Assembly (NCBI GenBank): GCA_009703975.1
Contig: WLFB01000056.1
Location: 1-7,386 of the forward strand
Direction: 5' to 3'
DNA: 7,386 nt
Source of the DNA: Actinomycetota bacterium
GTDB taxonomy: Bacteria > Actinomycetota > Acidimicrobiia > Acidimicrobiales > Ilumatobacteraceae
Shown here: one piece after another, positions 1-6,336 of the stretch
How the letters are laid out: the number at the start of each line of letters is the position of its first letter
Position numbering within the stretch: position 1 is the first letter of the stretch
Program-made: the position numbers and the translations under genes
The notes under the pieces: model-generated
Seen by the model: only the letters and a program-made list of their open reading frames with translations
Told to the model about the DNA's origin: nothing
Database searches by the model: none

Positions 1-395
1 TCGTGTGGGTGTTGCCACGCATTCGTGCCAAGTACGGCATTGAGTCAATCACAATGTTTTCTGCGGGCATCTGGTCTGCGAGTACTGCAGTTTTGGCTAG
101 CACTACAAGTATGTTCGTAGCATTTTTTGCGCTTCTCGTTTGTGGCGCTTGCACGATGGCGATGCTTAATACGATTTTTTCAGCGTTCATGGTGCAACTG
201 CCAAATGAGTTACGTGGTCGGGGATCATCGTTGGCGATGTTGATGGTCTGGTTGGGTATCGCTATTGGCACTTTCATCTGGGGCGCTACGACATCGATAG
301 TTGGTGTCGGCGACGCGCTAGTTACGAGCGCACTCGTCAATATTGTCTTTGCGATCGTTAACCGATTTGCATTGCGGATAACTATTTCGCGCTAG
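1..395 (+). CDS. Major facilitator superfamily transporter, C-terminal part (5' end cut by window)
   Basis: The reading frame is already open at the left edge (first full codon at base 3) and ends at TAG 393-395, so about 131 C-terminal residues are present. Four hydrophobic segments are visible, at roughly residues 16-32, 36-60, 75-97 and 103-125 of the visible part. A short polar loop with the residues NELRGRGSS separates the second and third. This loop, preceded by an N-T-x-F stretch and followed by a glycine-rich helix, resembles the second half of MFS exporters of the EntS / MFS_3 type, which expel siderophores, drugs or macrolides by proton antiport. The substrate cannot be told from this fragment. 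The gene converges on the hydrolase gene with only three bases between the stop codons, and I see no terminator hairpin. The MFS call is fairly safe; the subfamily is less so. Confidence 0.72.
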   Translation, partial: VWVLPRIRAKYGIESITMFSAGIWSASTAVLASTTSMFVAFFALLVCGACTMAMLNTIFSAFMVQLPNELRGRGSSLAMLMVWLGIAIGTFIWGATTSIVGVGDALVTSALVNIVFAIVNRFALRITISR

Positions 396-398
396 TGA

Positions 399-1313
399 CT
401 AGCCAAAAACACTCTGCAGAAACTTAATGGTGGCGCTTGTTGCTAGACGATATGGCTCTGTGTCGCGATACGCCAGCCCAAAATGGCCACCCGTGATTTC
501 AATCAATTGCTTGGGCGCATTGATCAAATCAAAACACCGACGATTAGTCAAAAGCTCACATACTGGTTGTTGGTCATCTGTGGCGATCACAAATAGTGTC
601 GGCACCTTCAGATATTTTGCGGGCAGTCTTGGCTCGTTGAATTGTGCTTCAAGTTTGCGTTGCAGAATAAAAACTTGGTTAGACCAGTCACCGGGGTATT
701 TCTTTCGCATCCGAGTCGTGTAACTAACGGCAGCGTCTCCCTCAACAATTACTGGCCCTTCGCCTTCATGAAGTCTGCACATTCGCACTGCTAATTCACG
801 GGCGGGCACGGTTGACAAATCCAGAGCCGACCAGTTCTCTCGAAGCCAGTCGAATTTTTCGTTTGACGTATCAAATTTCGTGGCGCTATTGCCACATACA
901 GGTGTGTATGCAACCACTGCTCGCACACGGTCATCGAATACGCCAATAAATTGCGCTCCGAGCGAAGACGCGCTTTCGCCAAACACGGCGATCTTTTGTT
1001 TATCAATGCCACTTTGGGTTGCAACAAAACTTATTGCATCGCGGTAGCCGCGAATCTGCAATAAATTGTCAAACCCATATCGTGGTGTGCCGTCACTTTC
1101 ACCAAAATTACGGTGGTCAAACAGCAAAACAGCAAAACCCGCTTGTGCAAAGTCGTTCGCATAGTCTTCTAACCAAGCCGCCAATACCGAAAACCCGTGC
1201 GCCATCACGACAACAGGCACATCTCCAGCAATATCTACGGGGCGATATAACCGCCCTCGCAAAACTGCGCCCTCAGAAACAAACTCAATCTGTTCGTAAT
1301 TTTCAATAGACAT
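399..1313 (-). CDS. Alpha/beta hydrolase
   Basis: This is a complete 304-residue protein of the usual length for the fold, with no signal peptide, so probably cytoplasmic. The oxyanion-hole strand carries HGF at 39-41. A conserved FDHRNFGESDG stretch lies at 65-75. The nucleophile elbow is G112-E-S-A-S116, with Ser114 as the likely nucleophile. The acid is Asp246 or Asp247 after the strand LFVIATDD, and the base is His277 in TGGH. The elbow ends in Ser where the textbook GxSxG has Gly. The overall layout matches the dienelactone-hydrolase / YcjY-like group of serine hydrolases, whose substrates (esters, lactones, peptides) are varied; none can be assigned here. The ATG at 1313 is preceded by AGGA (minus strand, 1322-1319) five bases upstream, which supports this start. 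The gene is transcribed divergently from the tad operon and no role in piliation is implied. Confidence 0.88.
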   Translation of the reverse strand: MSIENYEQIEFVSEGAVLRGRLYRPVDIAGDVPVVVMAHGFSVLAAWLEDYANDFAQAGFAVLLFDHRNFGESDGTPRYGFDNLLQIRGYRDAISFVATQSGIDKQKIAVFGESASSLGAQFIGVFDDRVRAVVAYTPVCGNSATKFDTSNEKFDWLRENWSALDLSTVPARELAVRMCRLHEGEGPVIVEGDAAVSYTTRMRKKYPGDWSNQVFILQRKLEAQFNEPRLPAKYLKVPTLFVIATDDQQPVCELLTNRRCFDLINAPKQLIEITGGHFGLAYRDTEPYRLATSATIKFLQSVFG

Positions 1314-1399
1314 CGTGTTCCTGTCGGTTTGTATTGTCCAAATTTAGCCGTGCGCTGAATGAGATTAAGTCATACCCTTAGTGCCTCGCGCTTCACTGC

Positions 1400-1438
1400 T
1401 GTAATTACAACTTCTCAGTTGTAACTTAAAAATTAAGT
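1400..1438. promoter_or_regulatory. Cluster of inverted repeats in the divergent intergenic region
   Basis: Three symmetric elements overlap here. TGTAATTACA at 1400-1409 is a perfect 10-bp palindrome. TTACAACT (1405-1412) and AGTTGTAA (1417-1424) form a perfect 8-bp inverted repeat around a 4-base TCTC spacer. ACTTAA (1424-1429) and TTAAGT (1433-1438) form a 6-bp inverted repeat around AAA. The position between two divergent genes suits a regulator-binding site. The arms are AT-rich and no T-run follows either main hairpin, which argues against a terminator, and none is needed between two gene starts. No specific regulator is recognised. Confidence 0.4.
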
Positions 1439-1460
1439 ATTTTAATTATTCTTTGAGCAC

Positions 1461-1512
1461 AGTTAGACATAATGTTTCTGACTCCATTTCACTTAACAGA
1501 GTTACACATAAT
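1461..1512 (+). repeat. Direct repeat pair ahead of the tad operon, each copy ending in a -10-like CATAAT
   Basis: AGTTAGACATAAT at 1461-1473 and AGTTACACATAAT at 1500-1512 match at 12 of 13 bases and start 39 bp apart, close to a whole number of helical turns. Each copy contains CATAAT (1468-1473 and 1507-1512), which resembles a sigma70-type -10 box. I see no convincing -35 hexamer at 16-18 bp from either. The pair could be two activator sites, two start points, or one promoter plus a duplicated operator, located 45-95 bases before the first tad start codon. Confidence 0.4.
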
Positions 1513-1543
1513 CTCTAGAGTTTCGGATTTCGCTGAAAACTTC

Positions 1544-1549
1544 GAAAGG
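1544..1549 (+). promoter_or_regulatory. Ribosome binding site fixing the SAF-protein start
   Basis: GAAAGG lies 7 bases before the ATG at 1557, an ideal spacing. It is only 1 base from the in-frame GTG at 1551 and 4 from the TTG at 1554. The site therefore favours ATG 1557 over the longer reading by two codons. Confidence 0.6.
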
Positions 1550-1556
1550 CGTGTTG

Positions 1557-2261
1557 ATGGCAGAAAGTGCAGTTGTCGAGAACCTTACAAGAACGCGTGC
1601 TCGCGCAATACAAGATCGGGCGGAAACAGCTGATCAGAAAGTTTCCACACGCCGCCGCTGGCGTATTCCCGAACTCGCGATAGGCGTCGTGTTGATGTGT
1701 GGTGGTGCTCTAGGCGCCATTTTGTTATCTCGTTCAGGTGATTCGATGGTTGTCGTTGTCGGCAGTGCTCACAATCTCGAACGTGGATTGCAGATTACCG
1801 CGCAAGATCTAGTTGCATTAGAAGTTCCTTCATCATTTGCGACTTCATTTGTGATGGGTGAGGATGCACAATCACTTATTGGCCAAACGATGTTGATCAA
1901 CTTAAATGCGTCATCACCGATAACGACTGCAATGCTTAGCCCAACCGTTGGGTTGCTACCTGGTGAAGCCTTGACTAGCTCAGCCATCGATATCGGTAAG
2001 TTTCCAGTAGACCTTGCTGTTGGTGACAGCGTTCGGGTCGTCACCATTCCCGACTTAGCAATCAGCGAATCAACCGAACCATCAATGTTTGCAAGTGAAG
2101 TAATTATTTATTCGATAACACAGCTGAGTGATAATGATGATGTTGCTCTGGTGACATTTCGAAGTTCATTAGATCTTTCAATGGCGATTGCCCGTGCGGG
2201 CGAAATCTATCTAGTACGAGTTGCTGGTGTTGCTACTCAATTCGGCAGTGGTCAGCCATGA
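1557..2261 (+). CDS. SAF-domain protein, CpaB/RcpC-like Flp pilus assembly protein
   Basis: The protein has 234 residues from ATG 1557. It has a charged, Arg-rich cytoplasmic N-terminus (1-37), one membrane segment (about 38-58), then an extracytoplasmic SAF domain (about 65-128). That domain carries the family pattern: a beta strand, R-G-x-x-I-T-A-x-D-L at 76-85, and a later G-Q pair before the last strand (109-110). A second beta-rich region follows, with a VxLAVGDSVRVV stretch (151-162) like the P-G-D-x-V-D-V part of RcpC/CpaB proteins. It is short compared with typical CpaB (around 260-300 residues). In secretin-bearing species CpaB is periplasmic and linked to the secretin; here, with no secretin visible, it more likely acts at the outer face of the membrane or in the wall. 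Its stop overlaps the CpaF start by 4 bases (ATGA), tying it to the pilus operon. The SAF domain is convincing; exact orthology to CpaB is inferred. Confidence 0.75.
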   Translation: MAESAVVENLTRTRARAIQDRAETADQKVSTRRRWRIPELAIGVVLMCGGALGAILLSRSGDSMVVVVGSAHNLERGLQITAQDLVALEVPSSFATSFVMGEDAQSLIGQTMLINLNASSPITTAMLSPTVGLLPGEALTSSAIDIGKFPVDLAVGDSVRVVTIPDLAISESTEPSMFASEVIIYSITQLSDNDDVALVTFRSSLDLSMAIARAGEIYLVRVAGVATQFGSGQP

Positions 2262-3577
2262 CGGTTCTTGATCATCCACAAAAATCATCAATAGATAGAC
2301 AGTTAGTGAATGCTTTGGCGTCAAGACTTGGTGACGTTCTTGCCGATGAGCGCCTTGACCGACGGGCTCGCAATATGGCTGATCCAACGAATGACGAAGA
2401 ACATAATTTTGCGCGCACTGCAGTGCACGCTGAATTACTCCGTTTGTCTGCGGCACGACGCTCAGAAGGGCGATCAGTGTTGACTGTATTTGACGAAGTA
2501 GAAATTACTTCTGCTGCGATCGCACAAGTTCTTGGTCTTGGTCGATTGCAGCCGTTACTTGAAGACGATGAGATAAGTGATATTCATGTCCGCGGAAATT
2601 CAGTAGTTTGGGTCAAACTCCGCAATGGCGAGCGAGAGATGCGCGAACCAATTGTTGAAACTGACGATGAACTAATTGAACTTGTGCGTCGGGCGGCCAC
2701 TCGGCTGTCTCGTCAAGAGCGACGTTTTGATGCCGGCACTCCAGAACTCAATATGCAATTACCGGATGGTTCACGTCTATTTGCGACAATGGATGTTTCG
2801 TTACGACCAAGTCTTGTCATTCGCCGCCACCGCTTTGAAATTTCAAGTCTTAAAGAATTACAACTTCGCGGTTTGATGAGTCTTGAACTACAAGATTTTC
2901 TCGGTGCTGCTGTACGTGCACGACGAAATATAGTCATCGCTGGTGGCACTGGCTCAGGCAAAACAACTTTGTTGCGTGCGCTGATCAATGAGATTCCAGT
3001 TTTTGAACGGCTTGTGACAATTGAAGATGCCTACGAATTAGGGCTAGATCACTTCGAACACCTGCATCCCGACCACGACTCATTGCAATCGCGGCCAGCA
3101 AATGTTGAGGGCCATGGAGAAATAACACTTGCAGATTTAACACGTATGGCGCTACGAATGGATCCGGACCGAGTGATTGTCGGTGAAGTTCGAGGAGCCG
3201 AAGCATTTCCGATGTTGATGGCGATGAGCCAGGGCAATAACGGTTCAATGTGCACGATGCACGCAGACTCAACTCGCTCGGTGTTTCCAAAACTTGCTGC
3301 ATATGTTTCAATGGCTTCAACTGGTTTGCCAATTGACACAGTTAATTTGTTGCTATCAAGTGCTCTTCATTTTGTTATCTATATCAGCAGCACGGGCAGC
3401 GATCGTCGGGTGGCTTCAGTTCGTGAAGTGGTTGATTGCGAAGGTGCAAACATAATTTCAAATGAGATATTCGCTTTGAATTCGCAGGGCGAACTTTTAA
3501 GAACTTTTCCATTACGCGAAGCAACTCGTGAACTACTTTCAGCATTCGGATACGACGATGAACGCTGTTTGCCATGA
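2258..3577 (+). CDS. cpaF: CpaF/TadA family type IVc pilus secretion ATPase
   Basis: This is the 439-residue cytoplasmic hexameric motor ATPase that drives Tad/Flp pilus assembly through the TadB/TadC platform. The N-terminal domain (about 75-200) contains the DDEISDIHVRG stretch (103-113), characteristic of CpaF and VirB11-like ATPases. The Walker A motif is G229-GTGSGKTT237, with Lys235 binding nucleotide. The Asp-box region is RLVTIEDAYEL (251-261), with Glu256 as probable catalytic base. The Walker B region is DRVIVGEVRG (304-313), with Glu310. The His box is GSMCTMHADS (329-338), with His335. All signature residues are intact, so the enzyme should be active. Length is normal for the family. 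The start overlaps the preceding stop (ATGA 2258-2261), and its own stop overlaps the tadB start in the same way, indicating translational coupling. CpaE/TadZ, often encoded just upstream of this gene, is absent from that spot. Confidence 0.95.
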   Translation: MTVLDHPQKSSIDRQLVNALASRLGDVLADERLDRRARNMADPTNDEEHNFARTAVHAELLRLSAARRSEGRSVLTVFDEVEITSAAIAQVLGLGRLQPLLEDDEISDIHVRGNSVVWVKLRNGEREMREPIVETDDELIELVRRAATRLSRQERRFDAGTPELNMQLPDGSRLFATMDVSLRPSLVIRRHRFEISSLKELQLRGLMSLELQDFLGAAVRARRNIVIAGGTGSGKTTLLRALINEIPVFERLVTIEDAYELGLDHFEHLHPDHDSLQSRPANVEGHGEITLADLTRMALRMDPDRVIVGEVRGAEAFPMLMAMSQGNNGSMCTMHADSTRSVFPKLAAYVSMASTGLPIDTVNLLLSSALHFVIYISSTGSDRRVASVREVVDCEGANIISNEIFALNSQGELLRTFPLREATRELLSAFGYDDERCLP

Positions 3578-4422
3578 TCACATTCTTCGTCTGTATTTTC
3601 TGTGGTGCCGCCACTGGCCTTGGCGTGTTCATTGTGTTTCTCGCTATACGTGATGGAAAGGTAAAGATGAAAACAAAAGTTGCTAATCGGCAAGCAAACT
3701 TGAACCGCTCACTGAACATTATTATTACGCCAACAGTCGGTGTTGTGATTTTTTTGGTTACCCGCTGGCTTTTGGTTGCAGTTGTTCTGAGTTTGGTTTT
3801 TATCGCAGTGCCGGCACTTAAATCCAAACAGCGTCTACGTCGCGATGAGCGCGGATTGGCTGACGCAATCGCGACTTGGACAGAACAACTCCGAGACACT
3901 TTGGCGGGTGCACACGGGTTAGAGCAAGCGATTGTCGCAACTTCTGAGCATGCCCCGCTTGCTATTTCGGTCGCAGTTCGTCGACTAAGCGCACAAATTC
4001 AGTACGGCAAACTTAGCGACGGTTTGCGACGCTTTGCCGACGAAATTGACCATCCGATCGCCGATTTTGTCTCCGCCGCTCTGATTACAGCAACGAAATA
4101 TCAAGCTCGCGACATCGCACAGCTTTTAGGCCACCTTGCTCAATGCGCCCGCGAAGAAGGGCGGATGAGAACTCGCATTTGGGTCGGGCGAGCGAGAACC
4201 CGAAGTTCAGTGCGCATTATTTCTTTTGTTGTTATCGGCTTTATCGCATTGTTAGTTATTTTCAATCGGGATTATTTGAGCGTTTACTCGTCACTTGAAG
4301 GCCAAGTAATGCTGAGTTGCATTTTTGTTGTTTTCGGGGTTGCGCTGATCATGCTTGATCAGTTTTCACGAATCGTCACTCCACAAAGATTCATCCGCCG
4401 TCGAGAAATAACCAACGTGTGA
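3574..4422 (+). CDS. tadB: TadB-like type II secretion F-family inner-membrane platform protein
   Basis: The 282-residue membrane protein has predicted membrane segments at about 3-23, 47-63, 65-80, 212-230 and 244-262. Between them lies a cytoplasmic helical T2SSF (GspF-type) domain, about 95-205, containing AIATWTEQLRDTLAGAHGLE (99-118) and a later helical hairpin with GKLSDGLRRFADEIDHP (145-161). TadB pairs with TadC to form the platform on which the CpaF motor works. The protein begins with an ATG inside the ATGA overlap with cpaF and ends in a GTGA overlap with tadC. The order ATPase-TadB-TadC is the standard one. Assignment as TadB rather than TadC rests on position and on the T2SSF sequence, and is secure. 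Confidence 0.9.
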   Translation: MITFFVCIFCGAATGLGVFIVFLAIRDGKVKMKTKVANRQANLNRSLNIIITPTVGVVIFLVTRWLLVAVVLSLVFIAVPALKSKQRLRRDERGLADAIATWTEQLRDTLAGAHGLEQAIVATSEHAPLAISVAVRRLSAQIQYGKLSDGLRRFADEIDHPIADFVSAALITATKYQARDIAQLLGHLAQCAREEGRMRTRIWVGRARTRSSVRIISFVVIGFIALLVIFNRDYLSVYSSLEGQVMLSCIFVVFGVALIMLDQFSRIVTPQRFIRRREITNV

Positions 4423-5237
4423 TTGCCATCACGGTTTGTGGCGTCATTTGTGGTCTCGGGCTTTTCTTTGTCATTCGTCCAGGCGTGTTGTCAAGCAAAG
4501 CGAAGCGATTGCATGAACAATTTGAACAAGGCATGGTGTGGTTAGTTCGTCGGTCTCAAGAAAGACACCGTGCAGATTTGGCAGTGGTTGGTCATCAAGC
4601 TTCTGAGATGGTAGTAAAAAAGCTCGCCTCATTATTTGTTGGTGTTTTTGCAGGTTTTGGACTCAACATGTTTTTCTATCTGACTGCTGTCAGTATCTCA
4701 AAATTGATTGGTGTTGTGATTTTGGTGAGTGCAGGAGTGATGGGTTTCTTTCTCCCAGATAGTCGGGTGAGAGTTCAAGCAACTCGTCGGCGCCAAGATT
4801 TTCTACACGCTTTCTCAAGCTATTTAGATCTAACCAATGTTCTTCTCGCGGGTGGAGCAGGAACTGAAACAGCTTTGATTGCTGCTGCTGACGCAGGAGA
4901 CGGCTGGTCATTTGCTGAGATTCGTGATGCTTTGACAAGAGCTCGAAGCGCACGAAGGTCACCGTGGGTTGAACTGGGCAATCTTGGTCAGGCGTACAAC
5001 ATTCCAGAACTGGCCGAGGTTGCAGGAAGCGTGCAACTAGCCGGTGAGCACGGTGCGCGTATTCGACTTTCTCTTTCAGCGCGAGCTGACTCGTTGCGCA
5101 ATCGGCAAATGGGCGAAATTGAAGCTCAAGCCCAAGCTGCGACTGAGCGGATGGGAATTCCGATGGTGTTGTTATTTATTGCATTCATCGCGTTGATTGG
5201 TTATCCAGCAGTTCATTTAGTTCTTGGCAGTTTTTAG
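4419..5237 (+). CDS. tadC: TadC-like type II secretion F-family inner-membrane platform protein
   Basis: This 272-residue protein is the partner of TadB. Membrane segments are predicted at about 3-19, 70-90, 95-112 and 246-266, with a T2SSF domain at about 128-245. That domain includes FLHAFSSYLDLTNVLLAGGA (128-147) and the conserved helix with LAGEHGARIRLSLSARADSL (207-226), followed by MGEIEAQAQAATERMGIPM, which is very typical of TadC. The start is GTG at 4419, overlapping the tadB stop (GTGA 4419-4422). No strong Shine-Dalgarno sequence is visible, so re-initiation by ribosomes finishing tadB is the likely mode. It is the last gene of the first overlapping block; 82 bases separate it from the prepilin gene. 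Confidence 0.9.
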   Translation: MIAITVCGVICGLGLFFVIRPGVLSSKAKRLHEQFEQGMVWLVRRSQERHRADLAVVGHQASEMVVKKLASLFVGVFAGFGLNMFFYLTAVSISKLIGVVILVSAGVMGFFLPDSRVRVQATRRRQDFLHAFSSYLDLTNVLLAGGAGTETALIAAADAGDGWSFAEIRDALTRARSARRSPWVELGNLGQAYNIPELAEVAGSVQLAGEHGARIRLSLSARADSLRNRQMGEIEAQAQAATERMGIPMVLLFIAFIALIGYPAVHLVLGSF

Positions 5238-5319
5238 TAAGCCATTTCATGCAATTTTTTACACAGTTTATTAATGGGTTAGTTAGTTAGCAAAATATCA
5301 ACATACAAACGGGGGAAAT
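5238..5319 (+). promoter_or_regulatory. Gap between tadC and the prepilin gene, with strong ribosome site and GTTA repeat
   Basis: This is the only sizeable break inside the tad cluster. A purine run, GGGGGAAA (5311-5318), ends just before the ATG at 5320 and is the clearest ribosome site in the cluster, in keeping with high pilin synthesis. Three tandem GTTA units plus G lie at 5278-5290. A T6 run at 5255-5260 is not preceded by a GC-rich stem, so I do not call a terminator. The words TTACACA and CACAGTT (together 5259-5268) also occur in the region ahead of the SAF gene. A separate pilin promoter is plausible, but no clear -35/-10 pair is visible. Confidence 0.35.
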
Positions 5320-5514
5320 ATGTCATCAATGAAAAATGTTTGGCAGTACTACTGGGTGCGGTTCACGGCCTCAGTGCAAAGTGATAGCGAGCGGGGTGAA
5401 GTCAGTGCGACAACTGTAGTTATGGCTGCAGCGTTAATTGCTCTTGCGATTGCAGTTGGGGCAACGATCACTAGTCGTGTAACCAACAAGGCAAACTCAC
5501 TGAACCTCGGCTAG
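5320..5514 (+). CDS. Flp-type prepilin-like small protein (probable major pilin)
   Basis: The 64-residue protein has a 26-residue polar leader ending in S-E-R-G, then a short stretch EVSATT and one hydrophobic helix (about 33-50), and a short hydrophilic tail. This is the build of a type IVb/Flp prepilin: a prepilin peptidase would cut after Gly26 and leave a mature peptide of 38 residues that polymerises through its helix. Position between the tadBC platform genes and the TadE-like genes, and the strongest ribosome site in the cluster, support its role as the main subunit. It departs from the classical Flp signature: the fifth residue after the proposed cut is Thr31 rather than Glu, and no Glu-Tyr pair is present. 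It could instead be an accessory membrane peptide. Prepilin-like is well supported; major pilin is inferred. Confidence 0.65.
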   Translation: MSSMKNVWQYYWVRFTASVQSDSERGEVSATTVVMAAALIALAIAVGATITSRVTNKANSLNLG

Positions 5515-5533
5515 ATAAGAAATTATCTCGGCC
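5509..5533 (+). promoter_or_regulatory. Stem-loop with GAAA tetraloop on the prepilin stop codon
   Basis: AGATAA (5513-5518) pairs perfectly with TTATCT (5523-5528) across the loop GAAA (5519-5522), a GNRA-type tetraloop. Below a small internal loop (T5512 against C5529-G5530), GGC (5509-5511) can pair with GCC (5531-5533). The stop codon TAG (5512-5514) lies inside the structure. No T-run follows, so it is not a classical intrinsic terminator. It may protect the 3' end of the pilin message or damp expression of the minor pilin genes downstream. The function is inferred from position only. Confidence 0.4.
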
Positions 5534-5548
5534 AGCGAAATTATTGTG

Positions 5549-5938
5549 ATGACCACAACAAGCAGCACGATTGATCGGGGTGACACCGTTTTAGAAGTCG
5601 TCATTGCCGTGCCAATCGTGCTGACTTTGTTGCTTATTGCAGTTCAAGCCATGCTGTTTATGCATTCTGCGCATATTGCAACTCTTTCGGCCGCTAAAGG
5701 TGCGTCGATTGCTGCATCCGCAGACGGAGAAATCATTTCAGCAATTGACTCAGCGACGCGTACCGCAGCTGAACTTGGTGCTCAACTAGTCGGGACACCT
5801 TCACTTGTCGTAAACGATGGCTTTGTTGTGATGCGAGTGCGAGTTGCGGTGCCAAATGTGGCAGTGTTTTTCCCTTCGTCAGTTGAACGCGGCAGCGAAG
5901 AACCATTAGAAGACTTTGTCCCAGAAGGCGAACGATGA
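5549..5938 (+). CDS. TadE-like pseudopilin (first copy)
   Basis: The 129-residue protein has a short leader ending R10-G11, then D-T-V-L-E16 and a hydrophobic helix (about 17-37). Glu16 is the fifth residue after the predicted prepilin peptidase cut at Gly11, the classical type IV pilin arrangement. The rest is a helical region rich in Ala and Ser (about 40-82) followed by beta-like strands, as in TadE proteins. No cysteine is present. The C-terminal tail is acidic (EEPLEDFVPEGE). ATG 5549 is chosen over the in-frame GTG at 5546 because neither has a good ribosome site and ATG is the more usual codon; the difference is one residue. Its stop overlaps the next start (ATGA). It is probably a minor pilus component or assembly factor in the cell envelope. 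Confidence 0.72.
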   Translation: MTTTSSTIDRGDTVLEVVIAVPIVLTLLLIAVQAMLFMHSAHIATLSAAKGASIAASADGEIISAIDSATRTAAELGAQLVGTPSLVVNDGFVVMRVRVAVPNVAVFFPSSVERGSEEPLEDFVPEGER

Positions 5939-6336
5939 TTTCGCAACGAGGTTCAGTCACAGTCGAACTGGTGTTACTCACACCGTTGCTTATGATTTTG
6001 GTGTTTTTTGGTATTTACGCAGGCCGCGCTTCTGAGGCGCTAATCCAAGTTAGAAATGCCGCAGATCAAGCCGCTAGAGCTGCCTCAAAAGGTAGTCGCT
6101 CACAAATACAGTCGACGGCGATTCAAATAGCCGAGCGTGCATTAAAAATGAGTGGCACATCCTGTACAAAAACAAATATTGAAACCACCGTAATCAGCCA
6201 AGGTCAAGACTTAGCCGTATCAGTAAAAGTTAGTTGTGAAATCAAAAGTCAGGACTTGGCACTACTCGGCACCCGCCCGCGAGTTGTCAGCGCATCGTCT
6301 GTTGAAGTGATAGATAGATGGCGAGTAGATACATGA
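5935..6336 (+). CDS. tadE: TadE family pseudopilin (second copy)
   Basis: The 133-residue protein has a very short leader, MISQRG, followed by SVTVE and the helix LVLLTPLLMILVFFGIYAG (12-30). This is the textbook TadE start: cut after Gly6, Glu11 at position +5, then a hydrophobic helix with a Pro near its start. An amphipathic helical stretch follows (about 31-72), containing RNAADQAARAAS as in many actinobacterial TadE-like proteins, and then a beta-rich C-terminal half. Cys77 and Cys101 are the only cysteines and could form a disulfide outside the membrane. AGAAGG (5923-5928) sits 6 bases before ATG 5935, and the start overlaps the previous stop by 4 bases. It differs enough from the first copy that recent duplication is unlikely. 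Confidence 0.82.
   Translation: MISQRGSVTVELVLLTPLLMILVFFGIYAGRASEALIQVRNAADQAARAASKGSRSQIQSTAIQIAERALKMSGTSCTKTNIETTVISQGQDLAVSVKVSCEIKSQDLALLGTRPRVVSASSVEVIDRWRVDT

Noticed and set aside
1500..1512. AGTTACACATAAT as a DnaA box
   Set aside because: The DnaA consensus TTATNCACA needs two more bases between TTA and CACA. The match is partial and nothing else suggests a replication origin.
1551..1556. Upstream GTG/TTG start codons for the SAF-domain protein
   Set aside because: The GAAAGG ribosome site is too close to them (1 and 4 bases) and ideally spaced (7 bases) for the ATG at 1557.
2985..3332. A 115-residue minus-strand open frame inside cpaF
   Set aside because: It is fully antisense to the conserved Walker and His-box region of the ATPase, and the sequence is constrained by that gene.
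3384..3899. A 171-residue open frame on the minus strand across the cpaF/tadB junction
   Set aside because: It lies wholly antisense to two strongly supported genes, has a low-complexity basic composition and shows no recognisable domain. It is a shadow of the coding bias on the other strand.
5225..5260. Possible terminator after tadC (TGGC ... GCCA followed by a T6 run)
   Set aside because: The stem is only 4 bp with a 12-base loop, and the T-run starts about 10 bases after it, so it does not form a credible intrinsic terminator.
5278..5290. GTTA tandem units as a possible CRISPR-like or phase-variable repeat
   Set aside because: There are only three 4-base units with no spacers, and they lie outside a coding frame. 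This is too short to call a variable tract or array.
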